A program made the position numbers and the translations under genes. A stretch of 64,000 bases of DNA from Streptomyces sulphureus DSM 40104 (GTDB lineage: Bacteria; Actinomycetota; Actinomycetes; Streptomycetales; Streptomycetaceae). Numbering within the stretch: position 1 is the first letter of the stretch; every line of letters starts with the position of its first letter. Location: the NCBI RefSeq assembly GCF_000381025.1, contig NZ_KB905814.1:434001-498000 (forward strand). The letters run 5' to 3'. The notes under the pieces are model-generated. The model searched no databases. It worked only from the letters and a program-made list of their open reading frames with translations, and was not told where the DNA came from. Below, in pieces: positions 35,480-44,100 of the stretch.

Positions 35480-35590
35480 GGGCCATAACGGTCCTCCGGG
35501 GTCGGCACTGCGTCAAGGAGATCACCCGCACCCCTGCCGGGCTACGGGTGTTGTGGTATGCAGCCGTCGGCGGGGAGCCGATGTGCGGTG

Positions 35591-36676
35591 CTAGGCACGG
35601 GAGTTGGGCGTAGGCGGTCCGTCCGTCCGCCAGGTGACGGCGGCTTGCGGGCAGCCGTCCGCGAGGTCGTCGGCGGGGGCGTGCCCGGCCGAGAGCCAGG
35701 CGTCGAAGAAGCGTCGCGCACAGGTCGCCGTGGTCCTTCGGACGCTGGGGGCCTCCAGGGTGCCGAAGAGCCGGTCGCGCTCCTCCGGCGTCCAGGGCGC
35801 GTCCGCTCCGGAGGCGGCGAGGAGCAGCGCCAGGTCGGTGAAGCTGTAGTGGCCCGCACCGCGCACCTCGATGCGCCGGCCCCAGGCGCGGTGACGGTGC
35901 ATGAAGGCGTCCCAGGACGGCATCGCGATCGCCTCGGTGATCAGGAGGAAAGGCCGGGTGAGGCCCGAGACCACGGCGGATCCGAAGAGCATCCCGTCGA
36001 CGCTGGCGCCCGCCACGAAGCGGGGGTCGCCGTGCAGGGCCTCGGCGGCCGCCGAGCCGCCCAGGGAGTGGCCGAAGACGCCCGCGCGTACGGGGCCGCC
36101 CGCGCGCCGCAGGCGGGCGAGGGGCGAGGGGCCGCGCGTGCCGCCGAGTACATCGAGGACGAAGCTCAGGTCGGCCGCCCGCAGGTCGGAGTAGGCGCGC
36201 AGTTCCTCCGGGTCGCGTGTCATCGGGCCGCCCGGCACGACGCGGCCGTCGGGGAACTCGGCGGGGCTGTCGTGGGTGTGGTCGACGCCGACGACCACGT
36301 AGCCGTGGCTGGCGAGGTCCTCGGCGAGGGCGGTGCACAGCTCGGCGGGATCCTGCCGGCCTCCGCCGAAGAGCAGGAGCGGCGCGTCGGGCACCGCGGG
36401 GTCCGGCGGGGCGTCGCTCAGGGCGTGCGTCCGGATATCGCTGAGCACTCCGGGCGGCAGGGAGAACCGCTTCTCCGTCAACTGCGCCACGCCTTCCGCG
36501 AGGTAGCTGCCAGGGCAGCCGCCGTCGGGACGGGTGGTGGGGAACCATGCCCGGACCATCAACTCGCGCGGACTGGCGCCGTGCGGATCGACGCGCTCCT
36601 CGTCCACGAGGTGGTGGCGGCGGGTGCCGACGCAGGACGGTCCGGTCGGTGCGGGCAAGCGCGGTTCTTTGGTCAT
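35591..36676 (-). CDS. PAF-acetylhydrolase-like alpha/beta hydrolase
   Basis: 361 aa. Nucleophile elbow FGHSLGGSAA, acid region SVDGMLFGS and His in GAGHYSFTDLALLL, with the segment LLLFGGGRQDPAELCTALAEDLASHGYVVV; these match platelet-activating-factor acetylhydrolase isoform II-like enzymes. No export signal. Start ATG 36676 with AGGAG 4 nt upstream; an in-frame ATG at 37045 would add a disordered, non-conserved region. It may be the left border gene of the biosynthetic cluster or the last host gene. Confidence 0.75.
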   Translation of the reverse strand: MTKEPRLPAPTGPSCVGTRRHHLVDEERVDPHGASPRELMVRAWFPTTRPDGGCPGSYLAEGVAQLTEKRFSLPPGVLSDIRTHALSDAPPDPAVPDAPLLLFGGGRQDPAELCTALAEDLASHGYVVVGVDHTHDSPAEFPDGRVVPGGPMTRDPEELRAYSDLRAADLSFVLDVLGGTRGPSPLARLRRAGGPVRAGVFGHSLGGSAAAEALHGDPRFVAGASVDGMLFGSAVVSGLTRPFLLITEAIAMPSWDAFMHRHRAWGRRIEVRGAGHYSFTDLALLLAASGADAPWTPEERDRLFGTLEAPSVRRTTATCARRFFDAWLSAGHAPADDLADGCPQAAVTWRTDGPPTPNSRA

Positions 36677-37380
36677 GCTTCTCCTGAGACGGGCCGGCTG
36701 CTCACGGCGGCTGGGTGCCGATCCGCCGGAGTCGGGGCGTAGCGCGCAGCTTCGGGGCCCGGGCGGCTGGGGGGCCGGCGACGCCGGGAGGAGGGCCGCA
36801 GGGTTCCGGCGGTGCGGGGTGCCGTGGTGGGGCTTTGCGGGGGCGGCAGTCGGGCGCCCGGCGGGCGGAGTGCGTCTTTCGGGGCGGCAGGGTGCGGCCG
36901 GCTTCACCGTCGGCGTCGCGGGGCCCTGCGATGCGACCCGAAGTGGCAGGGAAAAGCACGGGGCAAGGGCGACCCGTAATGTTTCACAAGAAATGAGAAG
37001 CCCCCCGAAATTCTCCTCCACGGAAAACTCCATTACCGTACACACGCCTCTTTAAGCCGGTCAAGAGTGAGGGTTCCCGCACGCGCTTACCATGAGGCCC
37101 GCATTCCGTTACGCCGACACGAGCACCGGCCGACACTCGGCGTGCGACGGCCAACAGAGAGCCCCGGCATACATCGACATTGACGACATTCCACCCCGCA
37201 GCGACGCCCGGAAACCGCTTGCGGCCTCCTTCTGTGTGGGCTAAATTCCCTCGAGTCGTCGCCGGATCAGGACCAACGAATCAGCGGTCCGCGTTCCCTG
37301 AGAGAAGCCGTGCGAAGCGGAATCTGCGGAAACTCATATTCCGGCTGCCGATCCGAGCGACTCCGGAAAAGGAGACCAGG
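36677..37380. other. Intergenic region at the left border of the biosynthetic cluster
   Basis: About 700 bp without a convincing gene. From about 36990 to 37380 the DNA is clearly less GC-rich than its surroundings, as expected for promoter DNA or a junction of foreign DNA. No insertion sequence, tRNA or clear inverted repeat was seen. Confidence 0.5.
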
Positions 37381-37641
37381 ATGACCGACGCGTGGGACGA
37401 GCAGTTCGAGGAAGCGCTGCGCTCCGTACTGCCCCACATGCCGCGGGACGAGCCGCTCCTCCCGGAGACCGACCTGGCCCGGGCGGGCCTGGACTCCATG
37501 ACGACCGTCGAGCTCCTGCTCCTCCTGGAGGAGTCCTACCGCATCTCTGTCCCCGACGAGCTGCTCCGGGCCGCCACCTTCGCCACCGCAGGCAGCCTGT
37601 GGCAGGCCATAGCCGACGTGCTCGCGGGCGACGCGGCATGA
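37381..37641 (+). CDS. Free-standing acyl/peptidyl carrier protein
   Basis: 86 aa, a single phosphopantetheine carrier domain: DLARAGLDSMTTVELLLLLEE with the attachment serine at position 39 (LDSM). The fold continues with YRISVPDELL and a conserved SLW near the end. It would be activated by a phosphopantetheinyl transferase (none in the window) and carry an acyl or aminoacyl group for a trans-acting enzyme. ATG 37381 has AAGGAG 7 nt upstream. Convergent with the free condensation-domain gene. Confidence 0.88.
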   Translation: MTDAWDEQFEEALRSVLPHMPRDEPLLPETDLARAGLDSMTTVELLLLLEESYRISVPDELLRAATFATAGSLWQAIADVLAGDAA

Positions 37642-37700
37642 CGGACGCCCGGGGAGCCGCAGCCCCGACCTTCACGAACGACCTTTCGTCGCCTGCGAGT

Positions 37701-37718
37701 TGAGCGGTGCCCCGCTCA
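37701..37718. terminator. Hairpin between convergent carrier and C-domain genes
   Basis: TGAGCGG (37701-37707) and CCGCTCA (37712-37718), a perfect 7-bp stem with a 4-nt loop that includes the C-domain stop codon. Confidence 0.4.
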
Positions 37719-39029
37719 CACCGCGGGGCCGAGCTGCTGCAGAGTACTCGCAGGTTTCTCCACCACGGCGCGCACCGCCGCCCCGAAGCTCCGGCACAGC
37801 GCCTCCGTCTCGTCCGGGGTGAGGACCGCGGGGTCGCACACCGACACCATGGAGAGCGAGTCCCCGAGGCGCACATCCGTGAGGAGCGTGGGACCGGCGT
37901 CGCGCGGCTTCGCCAGGCTGAAGCGCCCCTCGTCCCGGGGGATCTCCGCGGGCGCCGTCGTCGACGGCGTGTCCGCACGGAAGTTGAAGCCGCAGCTGAA
38001 CCGCACGTCCGGCAGACCGTGCGCGGTGGCGGCCGCGGCGCGCTCCCTCGCATAGTCGTCGACGTCGTACGAGGCCAGCGAGTACGCACGCCGGGCGCGG
38101 GCGTCCAACGTCCGTGCGTACGCGGCGAATTCCGCCGCCCGGTCGGTCTCCACCAGCAGGGGGACGATCTGCGTCGTACTGCTCACCAGGGAGCGGAGGG
38201 CGGGCGAGACCCGGTTGGCCGCCACCAGGTTCACGGCGGAGCGCTCGATCCCCAGGATCGAGTGGAGGCAGAGGCCCCAGCAGGCGAGAAGGAGACTCTG
38301 CGGGGTGATCTCGAGCCTCTCGCAGACGGGCCGCACGTGATCGGCGTGGAGGGGCACTTCGAACATGGCGTTGGTCCGCTGCCCTCCCTTGCCCGCGCTG
38401 GCCGGTAGCGCACGCAGGTCGGCGGTGCTCAGCGCGTCGAAGAGCCGCCGCCGGTACCCGGCGGCCGCGCTCCGGCGGCCCTCGCCCGCCGGGGAGCGCT
38501 GCTCCTCCGCCAGCGTGCGGGGTTGCAGCACCCCGCCCGCAAGCCCGTCGGTGCCCTCCCGCAGGAGGAGGCCGAACTCCCGCGAGAGCAGGTCGAGTGC
38601 CCAGCCGTCGACCGTGAGGTGGTGGCCGACGAAGAGCACCCGCGCCGGGCCGCCGGCCGTCTCCTGGACGACGGCCCGCCAGGCGGGTTCCGCGCAGGGG
38701 TCGAAGGTGCGCCGGCGCCGCTCGCCCATCAGGTCGGCGGGCGCGCGGACCGACTCGCCGGAGACCGCGACGTGTTCGACCGGCAGGTCGGGCAGCTCCT
38801 CCAGGACGGTCTGCCCGGGGACCGCCCCGTCCACGTCCCGGTAGACGGTGCGCAGCGACTCGTGGCGGGCGACGAGGACGCGTAACACGGTGTGTACGCG
38901 GTCGCGCGAGGTGCCGGGGGGAAGATCCCAGGACTCGCCCAGGTTGGCCTCGTAGCGAAGCTGCGGCGGGATGCCCTCCATGGTGCGCCACGCGTGCAAC
39001 TGGCCGTAGGAGAGCGGGGCTTCGGACAC
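37716..39029 (-). CDS. Free-standing condensation-domain protein
   Basis: 437 aa, a single NRPS condensation domain. The catalytic motif VGHHLTVDGWAL (HHxxxDG) is intact, as are PLSYGQLHAWR (C1) and the late RFSLAKPRD region. Stand-alone C domains join an acyl or aminoacyl group held on one carrier to an amine or alcohol, sometimes releasing the product. The donor or acceptor could be the free carrier encoded opposite it (inference). Start: GTG 39029, since the conserved C1 motif begins seven residues later. Contains a rare TTA codon at position 49 (38885-38883), implying bldA-dependent translation. 43 nt after the methyltransferase gene. Confidence 0.85.
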   Translation of the reverse strand: MSEAPLSYGQLHAWRTMEGIPPQLRYEANLGESWDLPPGTSRDRVHTVLRVLVARHESLRTVYRDVDGAVPGQTVLEELPDLPVEHVAVSGESVRAPADLMGERRRRTFDPCAEPAWRAVVQETAGGPARVLFVGHHLTVDGWALDLLSREFGLLLREGTDGLAGGVLQPRTLAEEQRSPAGEGRRSAAAGYRRRLFDALSTADLRALPASAGKGGQRTNAMFEVPLHADHVRPVCERLEITPQSLLLACWGLCLHSILGIERSAVNLVAANRVSPALRSLVSSTTQIVPLLVETDRAAEFAAYARTLDARARRAYSLASYDVDDYARERAAAATAHGLPDVRFSCGFNFRADTPSTTAPAEIPRDEGRFSLAKPRDAGPTLLTDVRLGDSLSMVSVCDPAVLTPDETEALCRSFGAAVRAVVEKPASTLQQLGPAV

Positions 39030-39072
39030 CTCGGCTGCCTCTCGTCGTGGGGTGGTCGCGGGCGGGGAGCCG

Positions 39073-39888
39073 TCACCGCCGGGCGAGGTGCAGGCGGTAG
39101 GTCCAGCGCCAGTCGCGCGGCGCGGAGAGCCTGCGGGCGGCGACCTCGCGCAGTGCGTCGAGGCCGATGTCGGCCTCGGTCGTTCCCGAGGCGAGCAGGT
39201 TCCCGGTGTCGCCGATGGTGAGCGCACACGTGATCAGCCGGGCCGCGTCGCCCGTCTCCTTCCGATGCAGCTCGCACTCCTGCACCTCCCGGAACAGGCC
39301 GGAGGCGGCGAGCAGTTCGTGTGTACCCGGACCGCGCGGGCGCGCGGAGGTGCGGCCCCGGGACCGCGCCTGCCGGACCCGGCGTCGGAACTCCACGAAG
39401 GCGTCGTCCACCTCGGGGTCCACCTGCGGCGGCCAGGACGGGTTGTAGACGGCGAGGAGACCGCCGGGGCGCACGATCCGGGCGATCTCGGGGAGTGCCC
39501 GAGCGGTGTCGCACCAGTGCAGGGACTGGGAGGCGGTGACGACGTCAGCGCAGGCGTCCGGGAGGCCGGTGGCCTCCGCTGTGGCGTCGCGGACCTCGAC
39601 AGGTGTGCCGGCGAAACGCCCGGCCGTCACGTGCCGCGAGAGGACGGCCCGCATGTCGGCCGCCGGCTCCACGGCCACCACCCGGGAAGCACGGCCGGCC
39701 CACAGGAGCGTGGAGAGGCCGGTGCCCGCCCCCAGATCGACGACGGTGGGCGCCGGGGCGGCGCCTGTTTCGAACAGGAGGTCGACGATCTCGTGAGGGG
39801 GGCGGGGGCGGGCCGCGTCGTAGTCGTCGCCGAGTCCTGCGAAGAGGCCGGCTGCGCAGGCGTCCGCAGCCTTGTTCCGGTCAGGCAT
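39073..39888 (-). CDS. Class I SAM-dependent methyltransferase
   Basis: 271 aa. SAM-binding motif VVDLGAGTGLST (51-57), then VVAVEPAADM (acidic loop) and ASQSLHWCD as in small-molecule methyltransferases. Co-transcribed with the free condensation-domain gene downstream. Substrate unknown; an O- or N-methylation of the peptide product or a precursor is inferred from context. Start ATG 39888. Confidence 0.82.
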   Translation of the reverse strand: MPDRNKAADACAAGLFAGLGDDYDAARPRPPHEIVDLLFETGAAPAPTVVDLGAGTGLSTLLWAGRASRVVAVEPAADMRAVLSRHVTAGRFAGTPVEVRDATAEATGLPDACADVVTASQSLHWCDTARALPEIARIVRPGGLLAVYNPSWPPQVDPEVDDAFVEFRRRVRQARSRGRTSARPRGPGTHELLAASGLFREVQECELHRKETGDAARLITCALTIGDTGNLLASGTTEADIGLDALREVAARRLSAPRDWRWTYRLHLARR

Positions 39889-40318
39889 CGCGCTCCTCGA
39901 AAGCAGCGGTCGTCACCGGCCCGATCCGCCGTGGGCGGCGCCGGCCGGCCGTGGGCCGGCGGCCAGGGCGGGTCGTGAGGACAGATCGTACGGGAGCCCG
40001 CTCGGCGGCGCCACGATGCCCAACGGGCGCTCGTCGCCGCCGTGTTGGCGTCCGTCGGGGATGCCGGCCCCGTGGGGGCGGCCCGGGGGCCGAAGCGGCC
40101 TGCGCCGTGCCGACGCTCGATAGGGTGGAGCGCCTTGTGCAGCCCGTTGCGCGCCGGCTTCCCGCGCAGTCCCATCGCCCTGGAACGGGCCCCCGAGCCC
40201 GTGCTCGACGCTCCCGAACCCCTACCGTCCACTCTGCGCGGCCGGCGTCCCGGCACGGACGGCACCGAAGCAGCTCCGGCCTTCTCCCGCAGGACGACCG
40301 ACGCAAAGAGGGGCAACC
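39889..40318. other. Divergent intergenic region between two methyltransferase genes
   Basis: 430 bp, GC-rich, with no credible ORF. It must hold two divergent promoters, but none stands out by eye. Confidence 0.4.
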
Positions 40319-41047
40319 ATGTTCGACTCGCAAGACTTCTTCGGCGAGGACTACCTGTACTTCCACGAGTACCAGGTCGGCGACGAGCTCACCGAACAGG
40401 AAATGCCCGTCATCGAGAGCCTGTTGGGCATCGAGCCGCCGATGCGCGTGCTCGATCTCGGCTGCGGGACCGGCCGCGTGGCCAATCGCCTCGCGCTGTC
40501 GGGGAACGACGTGGTCGGCGTCGACGCCAACGGCCACGCTCTCGGTCTGGCCGTCGAGGCCGCCAAGGAGTACGGCGTGCACGTCACGTACGAGCGCCTC
40601 GACATGAGGTCCCTCGACGAGGTCGAGGGGTTCGACCGGGCCCTGCTGTGGAGTGTCACCTTCGGCTATTTCTCGGACGCGGAGAACCTCGGTCTGCTGC
40701 GCCGGGTGAGACGCTCCCTGCGTCCGGGCGGCAGACTGCTGCTCGAGATCCGGAATCGCGACGCGCTCGTCGGCGACTTCCGCCCCGGCCGCGTGGTGGA
40801 GCGCGACGGCGACCTGCTGGTGGACCAGTGCCGCCTCGACCTCGTAACCGGCCGGATGAACTGCATCCGGTTCCTGCTGCGGGACGGCGAACTGAGCCGG
40901 CGTCCCTACTCCGTGCGGCTCTACTCGGCGTCGGAGCTCAGGTACTGGCTCGGCGACGCGGGGTTCTCCCATATCGATCTCCACGGCGACAACGGCGGTC
41001 CGCTGTCCCTGGAGAGCGACAAGATCCTCGCCGTCGCTCACGTGTGA
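40319..41047 (+). CDS. Class I SAM-dependent methyltransferase
   Basis: 242 aa. Motif I VLDLGCGTGR (46-52), VVGVDANGHAL, and LRPGGRLLLEIRN after motif III. The N-terminus FDSQDFFGEDYLYFHEYQ is unusually aromatic and acidic. Substrate unknown. Start ATG 40319 with AGAGGGG 6 nt upstream. Monocistronic, convergent with the megasynthase operon and separated from it by a strong hairpin. Confidence 0.82.
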   Translation: MFDSQDFFGEDYLYFHEYQVGDELTEQEMPVIESLLGIEPPMRVLDLGCGTGRVANRLALSGNDVVGVDANGHALGLAVEAAKEYGVHVTYERLDMRSLDEVEGFDRALLWSVTFGYFSDAENLGLLRRVRRSLRPGGRLLLEIRNRDALVGDFRPGRVVERDGDLLVDQCRLDLVTGRMNCIRFLLRDGELSRRPYSVRLYSASELRYWLGDAGFSHIDLHGDNGGPLSLESDKILAVAHV

Positions 41048-41056
41048 CGGGCGGCT

Positions 41057-41095
41057 CGGCTCCGACTGCCGTGCCGGATACGGGAGTCGGAGCCG
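41057..41095. terminator. Bidirectional terminator at the 3' end of the NRPS operon
   Basis: A perfect 11-bp stem, CGGCTCCGACT (41057-41067) and AGTCGGAGCCG (41085-41095), with a 17-nt loop. It lies between the convergent methyltransferase gene and the 14.3 kb operon. Confidence 0.7.
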
Positions 41096-41123
41096 GGCGG
41101 TGGACACGGGCCGCGTGCGGCCG

Positions 41124-44100
41124 TCAGCCGCGACGGCGCCGCCCCCGCGTCCCCGCCTGGCGGCGTTCCGCGCGCCGGCGACCCGCGAGGCGGCTCGTCC
41201 CTGTGTCGTCGGGGCTGCCTGTCCCGTTGGGCGCGGTCTCGGACACCAGGCCGTCGAGGAAGGCGGCGAGCGAGGCGACCGTCGGGTGCCGGAAGAGGTC
41301 GACCATCGAGAACTCCCGTTTCAGCCCCGCCTCCAGAAGGCTGTGGACGCGCGACATCTGGAGGGAGTGGCCGCCGAGGTCGAAGAAGTTCTCGTCGGTG
41401 CCGACCCGGTCGAGGCCGAGGACCTCGCACCAGACCCGCGCGACGAGGCGCTGCGTCCCTTCGGCCGGACCGGCCTCCTCGCGCGGGCGGTCGGCGTCGC
41501 GGAGCGCGGAGCGGTCCACCTCGCCGTCGGCCGTGCGCGGGAGGGCGTCGAGGTTTACCAGCCGGCAGTCGACGGGGACGCCGTAGCGGTCGGGCAGCGA
41601 GGCGGGGCGGTCGGTGCCGGGAGCGGACTCGGTGTAGGCCGTGAGGCGTTGAGCGGTCCTGGCCGGGGCGTCGAGGCGTCCGCGTATCCACGGCCGGGAC
41701 GGGTCGAGGCCGACGAGAACGTGCGGCCGGTCATGACGCAGCGCGTGGACCAGCGACCGCAGCCCCTCAGCGCGGCCGAGCGGACGGTAGCCGCGTGCGC
41801 GTCCCGGCTCCGCGAGGCCCAGGCCGCGGCTCATCCCCAGCTCGTCCCACATGCTCCAGGCGAGGCTGCGGGCGGCGCCTCCCTTCGCGTACCGGTTGCG
41901 GACCAGCGCGTCGAGCGAGGCGTTGGCCGCCGCATAGGCGCTGACCATGGCGCCGCCGAAGGTGCCGTTGACGGAGGAGAAGCCGACGAAGGCGGCGTGC
42001 GGTGCGAGGGCGTCGAGGAGGACCCGGGCGCCCCTCGTCTTGGGCGCCATCGCCTCGGCGAGTTCGTCCACCGACTGTTCGAGGAAGGGGCGCTGCCCGA
42101 AGACCCCCGCGAGGTGAAGCACCGCCGCGGGTTCGAGGTTCCAGCGGTCGCGGGCCTGCCGCAGCGCCCTGCCCACCTCCTCCTCGCGGCAGACGTCCGC
42201 CGCAACGTAGAGGACGTGCTCGCTGCGGGTGCGCAGGGAGCGGTACGCCTGCGCACGCCGGTCGTCGGCGCCTTCGCCCTCCGGCGGCAGCGCGGTGCGG
42301 CCGAGGACGAGCAGACGCGCGTCGTACGCGTCCAGCAGGTGGGCGCAGACCTCCGCGCCGAGTCCTCCGAGTCCGCCGGTGACGACGTACAGCGCTCCGC
42401 GGGGAAGCGGAGCGGCCGACCGGGGTACGGCCGGCAGCGCGGCGATCCGGGGTACGAGTCTCCGTCCGCCGCGAACCGCCGCCTCCGACTCCCCGCGGCG
42501 GGCGCCGAGTTCGCGCAGTACGTGCGGCACCTGCTCCTCCGGCGGCGCCTCGGGCAAATCCAGATGGGAGAAGAGCAGCCAGGGCGCCTCCTGCGCGAAG
42601 GCGGCCATCAGCGCGAGCCGCGCCGCACGCCCGCAGTCCACCGCCTCGCCGTCCGCGACCTGCTGGGTGTGCCGGCCCACCACCCGAAGCGTCACCTGCT
42701 GTTCGGCACCGCGCCTGGCGGCGACCGCCTGGACGAGGTGGACCAGTGCCGCCGTCTCGACCGGGACGTCCGCACCGGTTTCGTCCCGAGGCGCGTAAGT
42801 GGTGAGGTCGACGATCTCGTCCGCCGCGAACCCGTCGGCAGCCAGCGCGTCGAGTAGCCTCTCGTGGTCCTCGGGCCGCTCACCGCGTATCCGGTAGTGG
42901 CCGCGGTATTCCCTGGCGTACCCCTCGCCCAGGTCCACCCGCGCGCACCGGCGGCCCTGCGCGGCCAGTCGGTCGGCGAGGGCGCCGGCGAGGCCGGCTG
43001 CGTCGGAGAGCAGCAGTACGGGGGCGCCTTCGGAAGCGGCGGGCCCCGGCATCGGCCGGGCGGGCCGCCAGACGCGCTCGTGGAACCAGTTGGGGAGGGT
43101 CCGCTCGTTGCCGAGCAGCAGGTCGGTGCGCGCCACGAGGTCGTCGAAGCCGCCTGTGTGGAAGCGCTCGCGCAGCCGGGCGCGCTGGATCTTTCCGATC
43201 TCCGTCTTGGGGATTTCCTCGCGGGCGACGGGGAGGACGTGGTGGGGGTTGAGCCCGGTGCGGCCGACCACCCGGGCGCGGACCTCGCGCAGCGCGTCCG
43301 CCACCTCGGCGTCGGGCCGCAGGTGGACGAAGAGGGCGAGCACCTCGCCCGGCGAGCTCGGCTCCTGCACGGCACAGGCCGCGGTGAAGGAGTTCTCCAC
43401 GGCGTCGAGCTCCTCCGCCACCGACTCGATCTCGTGGCAGTAGTAGTTGACGCCGTTGATGATCAGGACGTCCTTCGCACGTCCCGTGATGGTGAGCGAG
43501 CCGTTCTCCAGGACGCCCAGGTCTCCCGTCTCGAACCAGCCGTCGGAGGTGAAGGAGGCGCGATTCTCCTCCTCGTTGTCGTCGTAACCCGAGGTGACGG
43601 TGGGTCCCTTGACCTGGAGCCTGCCCGCGACGCCTTCGGGCACGGTCTCGCCACCGTCGCCCACGATGCGCATCGCGGTGCCGGGGAGCGGGCGCCCCAC
43701 GTCGGTGAACTGGTCGCTCTCGCTGGTCGTCGCCAGCGTGAAGGTGTCCGAGTACGTGACGGCGGAAGAGGTCTCGGACATGCCCCACGAAGGGTGCATC
43801 GCCGTCTCGGGGAGCCCGAGGGGACGCAGCGCCTGCAGGAACCGCCGGGCGACCCGGGGCATGATCGCCTCCCCCGCGTTCTGGATGAATCGCAGGCAGG
43901 AGAGGTTCCAGCCGTTCCCGACAGCCTCCTCGGCCCGGTCGTTGACGAGCCCGAAGGCGAAATTGGGGGCCCAGGTAAGGGTGACCCGGTGCCGGTGGAC
44001 GGCCTCGAGCCAGCGCAGGGGGTCCTCAAGGACACCCTGAGTGGTGGCGTGGATCTGCTTGCACCCCAGGTAGACGTCGCGCACGTGGAACATGACGACG

